A stretch of 64,000 nucleotides of DNA, taken from the NCBI GenBank assembly GCA_016720635.1, contig JADKKF010000024.1:186001-250000 (forward strand), written 5' to 3'. The notes under the pieces were generated by a model. The model had not been told where the DNA came from, made no database searches, and was given only the letters and a program-made list of their open reading frames with translations. The translations under genes and the position numbers were made by a program. Source of the stretch: Saprospiraceae bacterium (GTDB lineage Bacteria; Bacteroidota; Bacteroidia; Chitinophagales; Saprospiraceae). Shown here one piece after another: positions 45,681-56,500 of this stretch (positions are counted from its first letter, which is position 1; every line of letters starts with the position of its first letter).

Positions 45681-46583
45681 CTAAGACTTATTTTTAGTTA
45701 AAAAGTGAGGTGAAACCGTTTTTTCCTTGGTTTCGGCATTATATAAATAAAATCCCTCACCAGATTTTACACCCAATTTATTTGCCAATACCATATTTTC
45801 AAGCAATGGACAAGGTGCATATTTGGGGTTTTTAAAGCCGTCGTACAAAACATTCAGGATGTAATAGCAGACGTCCAATCCAATAAAATCTGCAAGCTGT
45901 AATGGCCCCATAGGGTGATTCATACCTAGTTTCATCACGGTATCTATCTCATCCACACCAGCAACTCCCTCGAACAATGTTATAATGGCTTCATTAATCA
46001 TCGGCATCAATATCCTATTACTCACAAAACCATAATAATCTTCAACTTGAACTGGCGTCTTTCCAAGCTTACGACTTATATCCATAATTTGCGTACAGAC
46101 TTCATCGCTCGTATTGTAGCCTCTTATGACTTCGATGAGCTGCATGATAGGCACCGGATTCATAAAATGCATACCTATCACCCGCTCTGGATTCTTTACG
46201 TGGCTCGCTAATTTCGTAATGGAAATCGAAGATGTATTGGTCGCTAAAATAACATTGGAGGCCGTCATATTACTCAATGTATTGAATATTTTACTTTTCA
46301 ATTCAAACTGCTCAGTAGCTGCTTCAATGATCAAATCGCTATGGTGGGCAACATCCTCCAGATTCATTTCAAACGTCAATCTTTCCATAGTTTCGGATTT
46401 CATTTCATTTGTGAGAGTCCCTTTGGCTATTTGGCGTTCAAGATTTTTTTCAATAGTAGATTTAGCTTTTTGCAATTGCATTTCAGAAATATCAACTATG
46501 GTCGTATTAAATCCAGACATCGCAAATACATGCGCTATTCCACTTCCCATTGTGCCAGCTCCTATTACCAATATTTTTTCCAT
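45681..46583 (-). CDS. 3-hydroxyacyl-CoA (3-hydroxybutyryl-CoA) dehydrogenase
   Basis: A 300-residue NAD-dependent enzyme that interconverts 3-hydroxyacyl-CoA and 3-oxoacyl-CoA. The Rossmann motif is VIGAGTMGSGIAHVFAMSGF, the catalytic region is IGMHFMNPVPIMQLIEVIRG with the active-site histidine, and the C-terminal domain has NRILMPMINEAI and NHPMGPLQLADFIGLDV. The length fits the stand-alone PaaH/Hbd type. It stands alone here, with no thiolase or enoyl-CoA hydratase beside it. Confidence 0.92.
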   Translation of the reverse strand: MEKILVIGAGTMGSGIAHVFAMSGFNTTIVDISEMQLQKAKSTIEKNLERQIAKGTLTNEMKSETMERLTFEMNLEDVAHHSDLIIEAATEQFELKSKIFNTLSNMTASNVILATNTSSISITKLASHVKNPERVIGMHFMNPVPIMQLIEVIRGYNTSDEVCTQIMDISRKLGKTPVQVEDYYGFVSNRILMPMINEAIITLFEGVAGVDEIDTVMKLGMNHPMGPLQLADFIGLDVCYYILNVLYDGFKNPKYAPCPLLENMVLANKLGVKSGEGFYLYNAETKEKTVSPHFLTKNKS

Positions 46584-46684
46584 AACTAAATGTTCATTAA
46601 TAAATTCTCGTGTTTATTTTAATCGTAAATTTGAAAATTAATTCATCCACAAATTTAGAAAAAGGAAGTACCAATTTATCTAAA

Positions 46685-47608
46685 ATGCCCAAATTATTAA
46701 TTATTTGTTATACCATACTTATACTCTTTTGTTCCGCTATTGGTTTATCTCAAGACACAAATGATACCATCTATGAAGGAATCCACTTAGATTCTAATAT
46801 TGTTCAAGCCAAAAAACTGGGCTTCGATGTAAATGCATTCATCCGCATGGTTAAAAATGACAAAACATTCTATCAAGCTTTTAAAAATCTCAGAAAAGCC
46901 AGTTACGATTTCAATCCAGACATCAAAATGTACGATAAAAGAGATAAAACTATTGCATCATATCGCTCACAAGCTCGACAGTCCTATGGCGCCCCTTGTC
47001 GTACCATGCTGGAAACAGATATTGAAACAACAGGAAATTTTATCGAGAAAAACAAATCATGGCATTATTATACTTCGAAAATGTACCAAAGACTTTTTAT
47101 GACTTACGGTAAAATTTGCGAAAGTGAACAGGAAGATAAAAGTGGAAAAATGTCCAAAATGGATACCTATATTTCTGAACTGAAAATGCTTATATTTAAT
47201 CCAGGCCAACCATCAAGTATACCTTTTATAGGCAATAAAACAGCCATTTTTGATAAAAAAATGATGCCCTACTACGACTATAAAATTGAAATTAAAACCT
47301 ATAAAGAAGGCCAAAAATGTTATGTTTTTACAGTTGAAGCCAAACCTCAATATAAACAAACAGACGAGGTTGTCATCCAATTTTTACAAACTTATTTTGA
47401 CGTAAAAAACCTTCAAATTGTTGGCAGGATATATGATCTTTATTATGACAATATGTTCTATGATTTTGATGTTCACATGGATATTCAATTGCAACAAATT
47501 AAATCCATATATTACCCAATTAAAATTAGATACGATGGTATTTGGGATATTCCTTTCAAAAAACCCGAAAAATGCCTTTTTACCACCAGTTTCAAAATTC
47601 TAAATTAA
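46685..47608 (+). CDS. Secreted protein of unknown function
   Basis: A 307-residue protein counted from ATG 46685, where MPKLLIICYTILILFCSAIGLSQ is a clear signal peptide. An in-frame ATG at 46610 would add 25 polar residues in front and is less likely. The mature part has a helical Lys/Tyr-rich first half (FNPDIKMYDKRDKTIASYRSQ) and a beta-rich second half (QKCYVFTVEAKPQYKQTDEV) that vaguely recalls Bacteroidota periplasmic sandwich domains. No sorting domain is seen, so a periplasmic or outer-membrane place is likely. The following MDR gene starts 7 bp later. Confidence 0.65.
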   Translation: MPKLLIICYTILILFCSAIGLSQDTNDTIYEGIHLDSNIVQAKKLGFDVNAFIRMVKNDKTFYQAFKNLRKASYDFNPDIKMYDKRDKTIASYRSQARQSYGAPCRTMLETDIETTGNFIEKNKSWHYYTSKMYQRLFMTYGKICESEQEDKSGKMSKMDTYISELKMLIFNPGQPSSIPFIGNKTAIFDKKMMPYYDYKIEIKTYKEGQKCYVFTVEAKPQYKQTDEVVIQFLQTYFDVKNLQIVGRIYDLYYDNMFYDFDVHMDIQLQQIKSIYYPIKIRYDGIWDIPFKKPEKCLFTTSFKILN

Positions 47609-47615
47609 TAACTTC

Positions 47616-48575
47616 ATGAAAGGAATAGTTCTAAAATCAGTTGGCGAAACTGTTTATGAGAATATTTTTCATGAACCTCCTAAACCCAACGAATATCAAA
47701 TTTCTTTAACACATAGTGCGCTCAATCACAGGGATTTATGGATTTTATTGGGCAAATACCCTAATATTAAATTTCCCTCCATTTTAGGTTCTGACGGAGT
47801 TGGATACTTGGGCCAGGATCGATTTATCATCAATCCCGGTTTGCACTGGGGTATCGATCAAAGTCATCAATCCGACAAATTTGAAGTTTTAGGTATGCCA
47901 ACCAACGGCACCTTTGCAACGCAGATAAATATACCTACCAACTCCCTTTATCCCATTCCATCACATCTCAGCGAAGTTGAGGCAGCAGCTCTTCCTTTAG
48001 CTGGGGTTACAGCATATAGAAGTTTATTCACTAGAGCAAAGATTACGTCGGAACACAAAGTTCTGATCACGGGAATTGGAGGTGGAGTGGCTCTTTTTGG
48101 ATTTCAATTCGCTAAAGCCATCGGCTGTCAAGTTTGGGTAACTTCGGGCCAAAAATTGAAGCTCCAAAAAGCCCTAGAATTAGGGGCAGATGGTGGGTCT
48201 CTATATAATGATGAAGCCGCATTTAAATCCATGGCAAAAGAGGTTGGTGGGTTCGACATCATTTTAGACAGCGCTGGCGGGAGTAATTTTGATTTGTTAA
48301 CCAAGCAACTTAAGCCTGGTGGGACCATAGTATTTTATGGTGCAGGTCAAGGACCGATTACACATTTAACAGCGGCTAATGTATTTTGGAAGCAACTTAA
48401 TATTTTGGGCAGCACTATGGGCAGTCCCTTAGACTTTTCAGAAATGCTACTTTTTGTCGAAAAACATAAAATCAGGCCGATCGTTGATTCGGTATTCCCG
48501 CTTCTAGATTTTCAAAAGGCGATAAATCGTATGCAAGATGGCGCGCAATTTGGCAAAATAGTATTTGCTCACTAG
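47616..48575 (+). CDS. MDR-family (quinone oxidoreductase-like) oxidoreductase
   Basis: A 319-residue NAD(P)H-dependent enzyme of the medium-chain dehydrogenase superfamily. The N-terminal fold contains LTHSALNHRDLWILLGKYP and FPSILGSDGVG. The nucleotide-binding part has VLITGIGGGVALFGFQFAKAIG, and ILDSAGGSNFDLL is typical. The structural-zinc cysteine cluster of alcohol dehydrogenases is absent, which favours a zinc-independent reductase. Substrate unknown. Element copy D follows 30 nt after the stop. Confidence 0.88.
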   Translation: MKGIVLKSVGETVYENIFHEPPKPNEYQISLTHSALNHRDLWILLGKYPNIKFPSILGSDGVGYLGQDRFIINPGLHWGIDQSHQSDKFEVLGMPTNGTFATQINIPTNSLYPIPSHLSEVEAAALPLAGVTAYRSLFTRAKITSEHKVLITGIGGGVALFGFQFAKAIGCQVWVTSGQKLKLQKALELGADGGSLYNDEAAFKSMAKEVGGFDIILDSAGGSNFDLLTKQLKPGGTIVFYGAGQGPITHLTAANVFWKQLNILGSTMGSPLDFSEMLLFVEKHKIRPIVDSVFPLLDFQKAINRMQDGAQFGKIVFAH

Positions 48576-48605
48576 ATGTTTATAACTTTCAATAATAAAT
48601 TTTAT

Positions 48606-48758
48606 TTGGGCGTCACCCTCGATTCTCGAGGGTCGGTACATTCGTGGGTTCGCTCGTCTGACGGACGAGCTCCGTCTCTCCTCGTTAAGAAAACGAGTCG
48701 GACTCTCATCTGCTTCGCAGTATGAGACCACTACTCCACCTGACGCAGCTAGGATTTT
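48606..48758 (+). repeat. GC-rich 3'-end element, copy D
   Basis: Starts TTGGGCGTCACCCTCG and ends TGACGCAGCTAGGATTTT. It is almost a chain of hairpins: CCCTCGA/TCGAGGG, GCTCGTC/GACGAGC, CTCGTT/AACGAG and CTCATxCTGC/GCAGxATGAG. It keeps the boundaries of the other copies, but most of its interior is different. Confidence 0.75.
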
Positions 48759-48782
48759 AAATATTCGGCATCAAAGTTTGTT

Positions 48783-50393
48783 TCATTTTTTACAACATTC
48801 ACCAACAAACGATAAAAACAATGGATGTCCATCTTCTATCGTAGATTGATATTCTGGGTGAAACTGTACTCCAATAAACCAACGATGAGAAGGTATTTCT
48901 ACGATTTCAACCAAGTTTTCACGCATATTTATGCCACTGAATGACATTCCATTTTTTTCCAAAATGCTTCGGCAATCATTATTAAATTCATACCGGTGGC
49001 GATGCCGTTCAAAAATTGTCCTTTGTTGATACACTTTTAAAGCAAGGGATCCTTCTTCCAAATCACATGGATATGCTCCCAACCGCATAGATCCGCCCAT
49101 AACCATTATATTCTTTTGTTCTCGCATCAAGTCAATGATTGGATATGGTGTTTCTTTATCTATTTCAGTTGAATTTGCACCTTCCAGCCCACATACATTC
49201 CTCGCGAACTCGACACAGGCGACCTGCATTCCAAAACAAATTCCTAAAAATGGAATTTGATTTTCTCTCGCAAATTTTACAGCAGCGATCTTCCCTTCAA
49301 AACCTCTTTGGCCAAAACCAGGAGCCACCAAAATACCATCTACATCTTCAAATACTGAAGATATCAAATTATTGTCATTCTCTAAATCATCAGAATTGAT
49401 CTTTTTGATATTAACCTTACAGGCATGGTGTGCACCACTGTGTACAAATGCTTCATATATAGACAAATATGCATCGTGATGATTTACATATTTTCCAACC
49501 AAAGCAATTGTTATCTCCTTTTGATAATTTTTTAAATTACTTAAGAATGAATGCCATTTGGTCAGATTAGGGCTGACATTATTCTCAATTCTAAGCCTTT
49601 CCAAAACCAAATCATCCAATTTTTCCTCCAACATCAACAATGGAACTTGGTATATTGAATCTGCATCAATTGCTTCTATGATGGCTCTGTATTCCAAGTT
49701 GCAGAAAAGAGCCAATTTACTTCGTATTTCAGGCGAAATCGACATTTCAGTTCTACATAATAAGATATCGGGTTGAATGCCTAATGAAAGCAATTCCTTT
49801 ACAGAATGTTGAGAGGGTTTGGTTTTCAGTTCTTTGGCAGCTTTAAGATAAGGTAGTAGAGTTAAATGCAAAACCAAACAATTTCCTTGACCTAGCTCCC
49901 ATTTCATTTGCCTAATGGCCTCAATGAAAGGTAAAGACTCTATATCGCCTACTGTTCCTCCAATCTCCGTAATTATGATATCAAATTCAGCTGATTCAGC
50001 TACTATCCTTGCAAATCTCTTTATCTCATCCGTAATATGAGGAATTACTTGAACAGTTTTACCTAGATAGTGTCCTTTTCTCTCATTGGTTATGACAGTC
50101 TGGTAAATTTTACCTGAGGTAACATTATTAGCTTTATTCGTTTTGACTCCCAGAAATCGTTCATAATGCCCCAAATCTAAATCGGTCTCACCTCCATCAA
50201 AAGTTACAAAACACTCTCCATGTTCAAATGGATTTAACGTGCCGGGATCTATATTAATATAAGGATCAAACTTCTGAATTGAAACTCTCAATCCACGTGC
50301 TTGAAGCAACTTTGCAAGGGATGCACCTATAATTCCTTTTCCCAAGGAAGAAGTAACCCCACCCGTTACAAAGATATATTTCGTCTTAGACAT
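48783..50393 (-). CDS. pyrG: CTP synthase
   Basis: A 536-residue enzyme that makes CTP from UTP, ATP and glutamine. The synthetase half starts KYIFVTGGVTSSLGKGI and has FDPYINIDPGTLNP and GGTVGDIESLPFIEA. The glutaminase half has the nucleophile motif GICFGMQ and the FHPEYQS histidine-glutamate pair. Length is normal. It lies on the minus strand, 162 bp downstream of the 2075-residue surface protein gene, separated from it by a terminator. Confidence 0.97.
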   Translation of the reverse strand: MSKTKYIFVTGGVTSSLGKGIIGASLAKLLQARGLRVSIQKFDPYINIDPGTLNPFEHGECFVTFDGGETDLDLGHYERFLGVKTNKANNVTSGKIYQTVITNERKGHYLGKTVQVIPHITDEIKRFARIVAESAEFDIIITEIGGTVGDIESLPFIEAIRQMKWELGQGNCLVLHLTLLPYLKAAKELKTKPSQHSVKELLSLGIQPDILLCRTEMSISPEIRSKLALFCNLEYRAIIEAIDADSIYQVPLLMLEEKLDDLVLERLRIENNVSPNLTKWHSFLSNLKNYQKEITIALVGKYVNHHDAYLSIYEAFVHSGAHHACKVNIKKINSDDLENDNNLISSVFEDVDGILVAPGFGQRGFEGKIAAVKFARENQIPFLGICFGMQVACVEFARNVCGLEGANSTEIDKETPYPIIDLMREQKNIMVMGGSMRLGAYPCDLEEGSLALKVYQQRTIFERHRHRYEFNNDCRSILEKNGMSFSGINMRENLVEIVEIPSHRWFIGVQFHPEYQSTIEDGHPLFLSFVGECCKK

Positions 50394-50493
50394 AAATTTT
50401 AAAATAACTTTTCAACAATAAAGGTATAAAGAATTATTCTTTGTCGGTTAATCAAAGTCCAATTAACTATAATTAACATCTTAACAAAAAAAA

Positions 50494-50521
50494 CAGAGCC
50501 CCGACTTACGTCGAGGCTCTG
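50494..50521 (-). terminator. Hairpin terminator after the 2075-residue gene
   Basis: CAGAGCCCCGAC pairs with GTCGAGGCTCTG (11 of 12 pairs) across TTAC. On the minus strand it is followed by a run of eight T. It should separate the surface-protein transcript from pyrG. Confidence 0.85.
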
Positions 50522-50555
50522 CTCCTATCTTCGAAATATTAGAACCTAGATTCTA

Positions 50556-53500
50556 TTATTCAAGAATAATCATCTTCTTAGCGTCGCTGAAATCAGCTGC
50601 ATCTAATTGATAGTACATAACTCCAGTAGCTGGAAGCTCACCTTTGTTCAAAGTTATACTGTTGTATCCTTTGTTGAAAGTTCTTTCTACTACTTTGATT
50701 ACTTTTCCTGTAACATCATAGATACTAACTTTTGCTTTCATTGACTCTGGCAAGTTGAAACCAATCAAAGTTTCTGTTCCCCATGGATTTGGTTGGTTTT
50801 GGTACAATGCAAAGCCTTGTACTGCTACACCATCTTTTCCGATGAAGTTCAATCCTACGTTCATGATTTCTCCTGCTGCATTGTATGCTTGAGCATTGGT
50901 TACTTCAGATGTAGCGTAAACGCTTTCACTTACTGTACCGTTGCTTCTAGCCTTAAATACCAATGTGAATAATCCTTCGTTATCATTTACGCTTACTGCT
51001 GTTGGGTTTGACCAGCTTGTTGTGATCTTACCATTTTCCAACATTGTAAATCCGAAGTTATCATCATTTATGTTCAATTTACCAGCTTCGAATCCTACGA
51101 ATTCCAATCTTTGGTTATCAAAGTTTGTTGTAAACTGATATCCGTTGATATTGTTGAATGATGCTGCGTTCATAGTTACTTTTACTGTTTCACCTGCTGT
51201 GTAATTAGCATCTGCTACATTGAATGACAATGTTTTTCCGCTTCTTTCTTCTGGTGTTCCTGTCAAGTTAACTACTGCGTTATCATTAACATCTCCAATC
51301 TTCACTGCTACGAAATTAGCAAAAACATTTCCTGTTTGAGTACTTGTTAAAGTAGCTTTCTCAGGGAAGCTTGCGCTAAATACGTTACCAGTTGTCAAAT
51401 TGTAGCTCTTATCTACGAATCTGAATGATGTGTTATTAGCAAATCTATCGATCTTGAATAGAACCAATTTTCTCAATTCTACTAAGTCCGCTGCTGTGAT
51501 GCTATTAGACTTGTTAACGTCTGCTGCGATCATCTTGTATCCACTTGACAATGCTTGGCTTCCCAAGATATGTTTTTGGATAGCAATGATGTCCGCTGTG
51601 CTGATACCATTTCTGTGGTTATCATCTCTTGATGGAACTACAGTTTGTTCAACCGCTGGCATTCTATCAAAAGCATATTCACCTGTTGTTGTTGACATTC
51701 TGTATCCAACTTCGTTGCTGTTAGCATCCATTACAGATACTTTTGCATCTCTTACGTCGTTGTTCAATTCAGTCTTAACTGTTCCAGCTAACAATCTGCT
51801 TGAACCATTTTGGCAAGGCATATTGTTTTGGATAGTTGCTGTTGTGATACAGAAATCAGAATTTCCTGCTGCATCCCACATATAGATATTTACTGGTACA
51901 CGTCCTACGTCAGCCAATGTAAATATTCTATTTGCTTGTGTTCCTGCTGCATCGAATGTATATGTGTATGGACCAGGGCAATTGTCTGTTGAGCTATTAC
52001 CAGCGATGAAGTCAGAAGCCCAAAGCTCAATCATACAAGTTGTTGGCATCAATTCTGCGATCAACTCGATACATACTGGACTTGGTTTCTTACAATCTTT
52101 GATGGTAAGTATCTGTGTACAAGTTTCCTTGTTTCCACATCCATCTTCTACTTCCCAAACAACTCTATGTGTACCTAGTACCCATCCAGCTGCTGGATCA
52201 ATTGTAGATCCTGTTCCGAATGAATCAAATGTTCCATCGTTATTCAAATCTACTTGGTATCTGTATCTTAACTTAGTTTCTGGATCACAATCATCCGTAG
52301 CAGTGATGCTCAATGCTTGGTGATGAGGACCACATGCAGGTCCGTTATGACACCAAGAAACTGGAGCGCAATTCGTGAATGTTGGAGCTGATGAATTCAT
52401 TACAACCAATACTTGGTCATACATCCAAGATGGATGGTTTCCTTCGTCATCTCTCTGACACCAGTCAATTACTTTCCACTTTCTGATTACTTTCTTACAT
52501 CCTTGGCTTGAACCTACTTCAAAGTCGAAGTACCAGTCATCATAACCTACTCCTACATTTGAACATACGTCTTCTCTAAACCATGGCTTCTTGTAAGGCC
52601 AAGGAATATTTGCTGTATCTAAAGCTGCTCCACACTGATTAGTTGTGTAATCTGCTGGCCAGTAGATATCGTGCATATCATCCCAGTTATAATCTCTTGT
52701 ACTATTGTAATTTACAAATGGTACGTCATAAGGTGGTTGACCACTATTCTCATTCAATACAAAGAAGTCAGCTCCTGAGAATTCATACGTGTTGTAAATG
52801 TTGATGTATTGTACACAAGATCTAGATCCCGCTGCATCTGCAGCTATCCAAGTTCTTGTAATTCTTCCTCTATTGCAGAATATATCTGGTGATTGAGAAT
52901 AAGAAAGTGTCAAACTACAGTTATCGAATGCTACTCCATTTACTCCAACTTGGAAGTGTGGATTTTGATCGCTTTCTGAGTGTCTTCCGATATGACCATA
53001 TCTTTGGTCAATAAAGATTGGATCTCTTGTAACTGCTGTTGTTCCTCTACCTCCATTTACTACAGTACCGAATATATCTAAGTTAGATAAACTATATGGG
53101 TATCTGCAATCGATGTTGATATCTGGTGGACATGTGATGATTGGTGGCAATTTGTCTTGTACCAATACTGAGTCCATACACTCATTGTAATTTCCGTTAG
53201 CATCTGTAACTCTCATTACAACTGCAATTTTCTTGTTAACATCTGTACAACAGAATGCAACAGTATCTCTCAATGTAGTGATAGCTGGGGTATGACAAGG
53301 ATCTGTCATTCTTCTTACTTTCCAAGAAACGATACCACAATTGTCATATGATCCGTTATCAAAGTCAGTAGCATAGATTCTTCCTCTACCATTATCACCT
53401 AATCCGATAGTCAAATATGTCTTACAAATAGCAACTGGAGATACATAATCTCTAACTGCTACAGTCATACAGCATGAACCTACATTGTCACACATATCTT

Positions 53501-56500
53501 CAAGATAGTAGCAAACATTGTAATTTCCAACTGGGATATTTCTTACGATACCTCCATTTGTATTTACTCTGAAAACTTCTGCTCCAGTAGTAGCATCTGT
53601 TCCGATCATCCAACCTCCTCTGATAACACTTCCGCAAGCATCAGTAAATGTTGCTGCTGGGAAATTGTAAGATGACAAACATGTATTATAGTCAGTGCTT
53701 AAAGTTACGTTAGTACCTTCAGAGGCTACTAAGTTACCTGGTGCTCCCAAACCTAATTGTAAAGCTCTAGTAGGATATACTGGGCAAGCAACTACTGGAC
53801 TTCCATGATCACCAACTTTGATGATTTGTAAGTGAGTAGCAGTTTCACCTGTACACCAGTCAAGACAAGTCCAGAATCTCAATACTTTGAATGTTCCCTC
53901 TACTGCTGAAGTAGAAGCATCATCACCACATACTTTGATCACCTCGTCTCTCCAAGTACATTGGATATTACAAGCGTCTCCTCCTGGCTTACCTGTTTCA
54001 GATACATCAGGATAGTTGTTACCATTTACATCCCAAGGGCCTTTGCACTCAAGAACAGAAAGGCTACCAACTAGACCATCATAATTTGAAGGCCAAGACA
54101 ATGAACCTAAAGTCAATTTGTTGAAATACAAGTTTTGTACACATGTTCCAACGTTTCTATAAGAACTAGCATCTACTGCAGTCCAAGTTCTTTGGATGGT
54201 TTTCCACCAGCCAGTACATTGTCCTGTAGTTACAACATCTCTATATGTAAGAGTGTAAGAACTACAATTTTCAGTAACAGTTGGAGCAACTGGTGCTCTT
54301 TCAATATAGCTTACAGAAATACTAGCAGAATTTATAGTTCCTACATCACCACCAAACTCATCGCAGATTGACAAAGTCCAAACTCCTGCTCCAGACTGAC
54401 CGTCAAAAACAGTAAGAGGACCTGTAATCGGCTGAACGCTAGGATATGCATCCAAATCAGCACACAAACTAATTGTTTGTGTACTTTCGTCATCAAACGT
54501 AGTATTGATTGGGAATTCACCACCACATACTCCGCTTAGAACGGTATAAACAACACCTGAAGGTGAAGTTAAAGTGATTGTGTTATCAGCTAACCAAGTA
54601 TGTGTAAAATCCAATGTCAAATTAACATCAGTAACAGAAATAGGGAATCCAGGGTTAATGTTAAGAGTAACTGTACCACATGAATTGTCTAAAACTTGAA
54701 CTGGTGCAGAACTACTTGCTGCTATTGTACCAGTTCTTGGGGTTCCAGCTGCAAAATGAGTCTGAGCCGCATTGTATGAACCAAGTGGTGCCATAACGTC
54801 GTTGCAATTCAAAGTCATATCGGTACAAGTAAGAACTGGAGGCATTTTGTCTTCAACTCTTAGGTATCCCCAACAAGTATTTCCTGTTGTAGGATCCGTA
54901 ACTTTAACTTGTAATGTTCTGTCGATATGTGTTCTATTCACAGTTGCTCCTGGGATAACTGTACCATTTTCGTTCATTACTGTAACTACATATCTGTTAA
55001 GACATGCATAAGGTCCACCAACTAATATCATACCTGGAGTAATAGTTGCTCTGCAATCCTCATCTAGGGAGATATTAGCCAATTGGTTACAAACCAAGTT
55101 ATTGTTTACAACATTACCTGGTTGATTTTCAAAGTTAACAACGGTTACTACCATAGAACAAGAAGTTGTCGGTACGTTACCTGCTGCATCAGTAGCTGTG
55201 AAAGTCAAAGTATGATTTCCTGCAGCCATAGGAGAACCGATAGCTGGACCACCTGTTTGAGTAACTATACCATTAGCAAAAGTACCAACTGTAGTTGATG
55301 GCAATACAGCTGTACCCAATGTCATTGGAAGACCTACACCCGCAGATCCTAAAGCATCGAATAAAGTTAAACCACCACCGTTTCCAGCAGTATAAGTAAG
55401 ACCACCACTGGTATAAGTTGTTGGTCCGTATTGATTCATAGTCCAAGGCTGAGTAACAGTACCAGGAGTCCACAAGTAAAACCCATAAGTCTGTCCTGGC
55501 ATAATGATCAATGGAGTCGTAAGGTTAAGTACAAATGCTTGACCGTTAGCTACACTTGTAGTAGCAGCTGGGATTGAACCCGCTAACGTAAATCCTGCAG
55601 CAGAATAGTTAGTATTCCAAGATGTAGCAGTATTTGTCCTATACAATGTGAAACCAGCATGACTACCATATGGACCATAATTGTCACCATAGAAAGTTAT
55701 ACTATAGATTGCTTGTGCTGTTGAACCAGAATTGGTCAAATTGAAAGTGTTACCTCTCATACCATTCGCTGTAAATGCTCCTACAGAAGGACCACTTGTA
55801 GTGAATGTAGCTGAAGCACTTGCTGGCGGAGCACCTAGATAACCAGGGCATGGTGCAATCGCGGTAATATTAGGAGTATAATTCGTTGTACATTCACCCG
55901 CCAATAAATTAATGGTGGTGTTGGCACAATTCATTACAACTGGCCCAGAAGCTGCAGCAACAGTAACAACAAAACTTTCAGTGAAAGCCAAAGGAGAAAC
56001 ACAAGCTCCTGTTGTCAATCTATAAGAAACTGTAACTGTTGTATTACCTGCAGGGTAACTCGCTGGAGCGTTGCTTGTAACAGTATAGCTAGAACCAGCT
56101 GGAGCTGCACAAGCACCAGAAGGAGCTGCTAAGTTTGCTGCTGGAATGGCAACAACAGGCAAACACGTAATTGGGTCAAAAGAACCAGAAACGTTAGCCA
56201 ATGTACCATTGATATCAGTCAAGCAAGAAGCTGAAGGCACAAAGGTCAATGACCATGTAAGTGCAGTCATAACATCACCACCTAAATCATCTGAATATGA
56301 TAAGGTATAATTACCATTCAATGTAGAGGTAGCTAAAGTAAGAGCCTGTTCTGGCAAGTAATTTCCAGAAGTTGAGCTTCCAACCGCAGTTATTGAACCT
56401 GCATTTGGCAGAGCTGGATTAACAAAGTTAAAATTAAAAGGTCCATCTGTGCTTCCACCATTATCGGTAGATAATTCAATTCGAACCCCATTAGGGCCAA

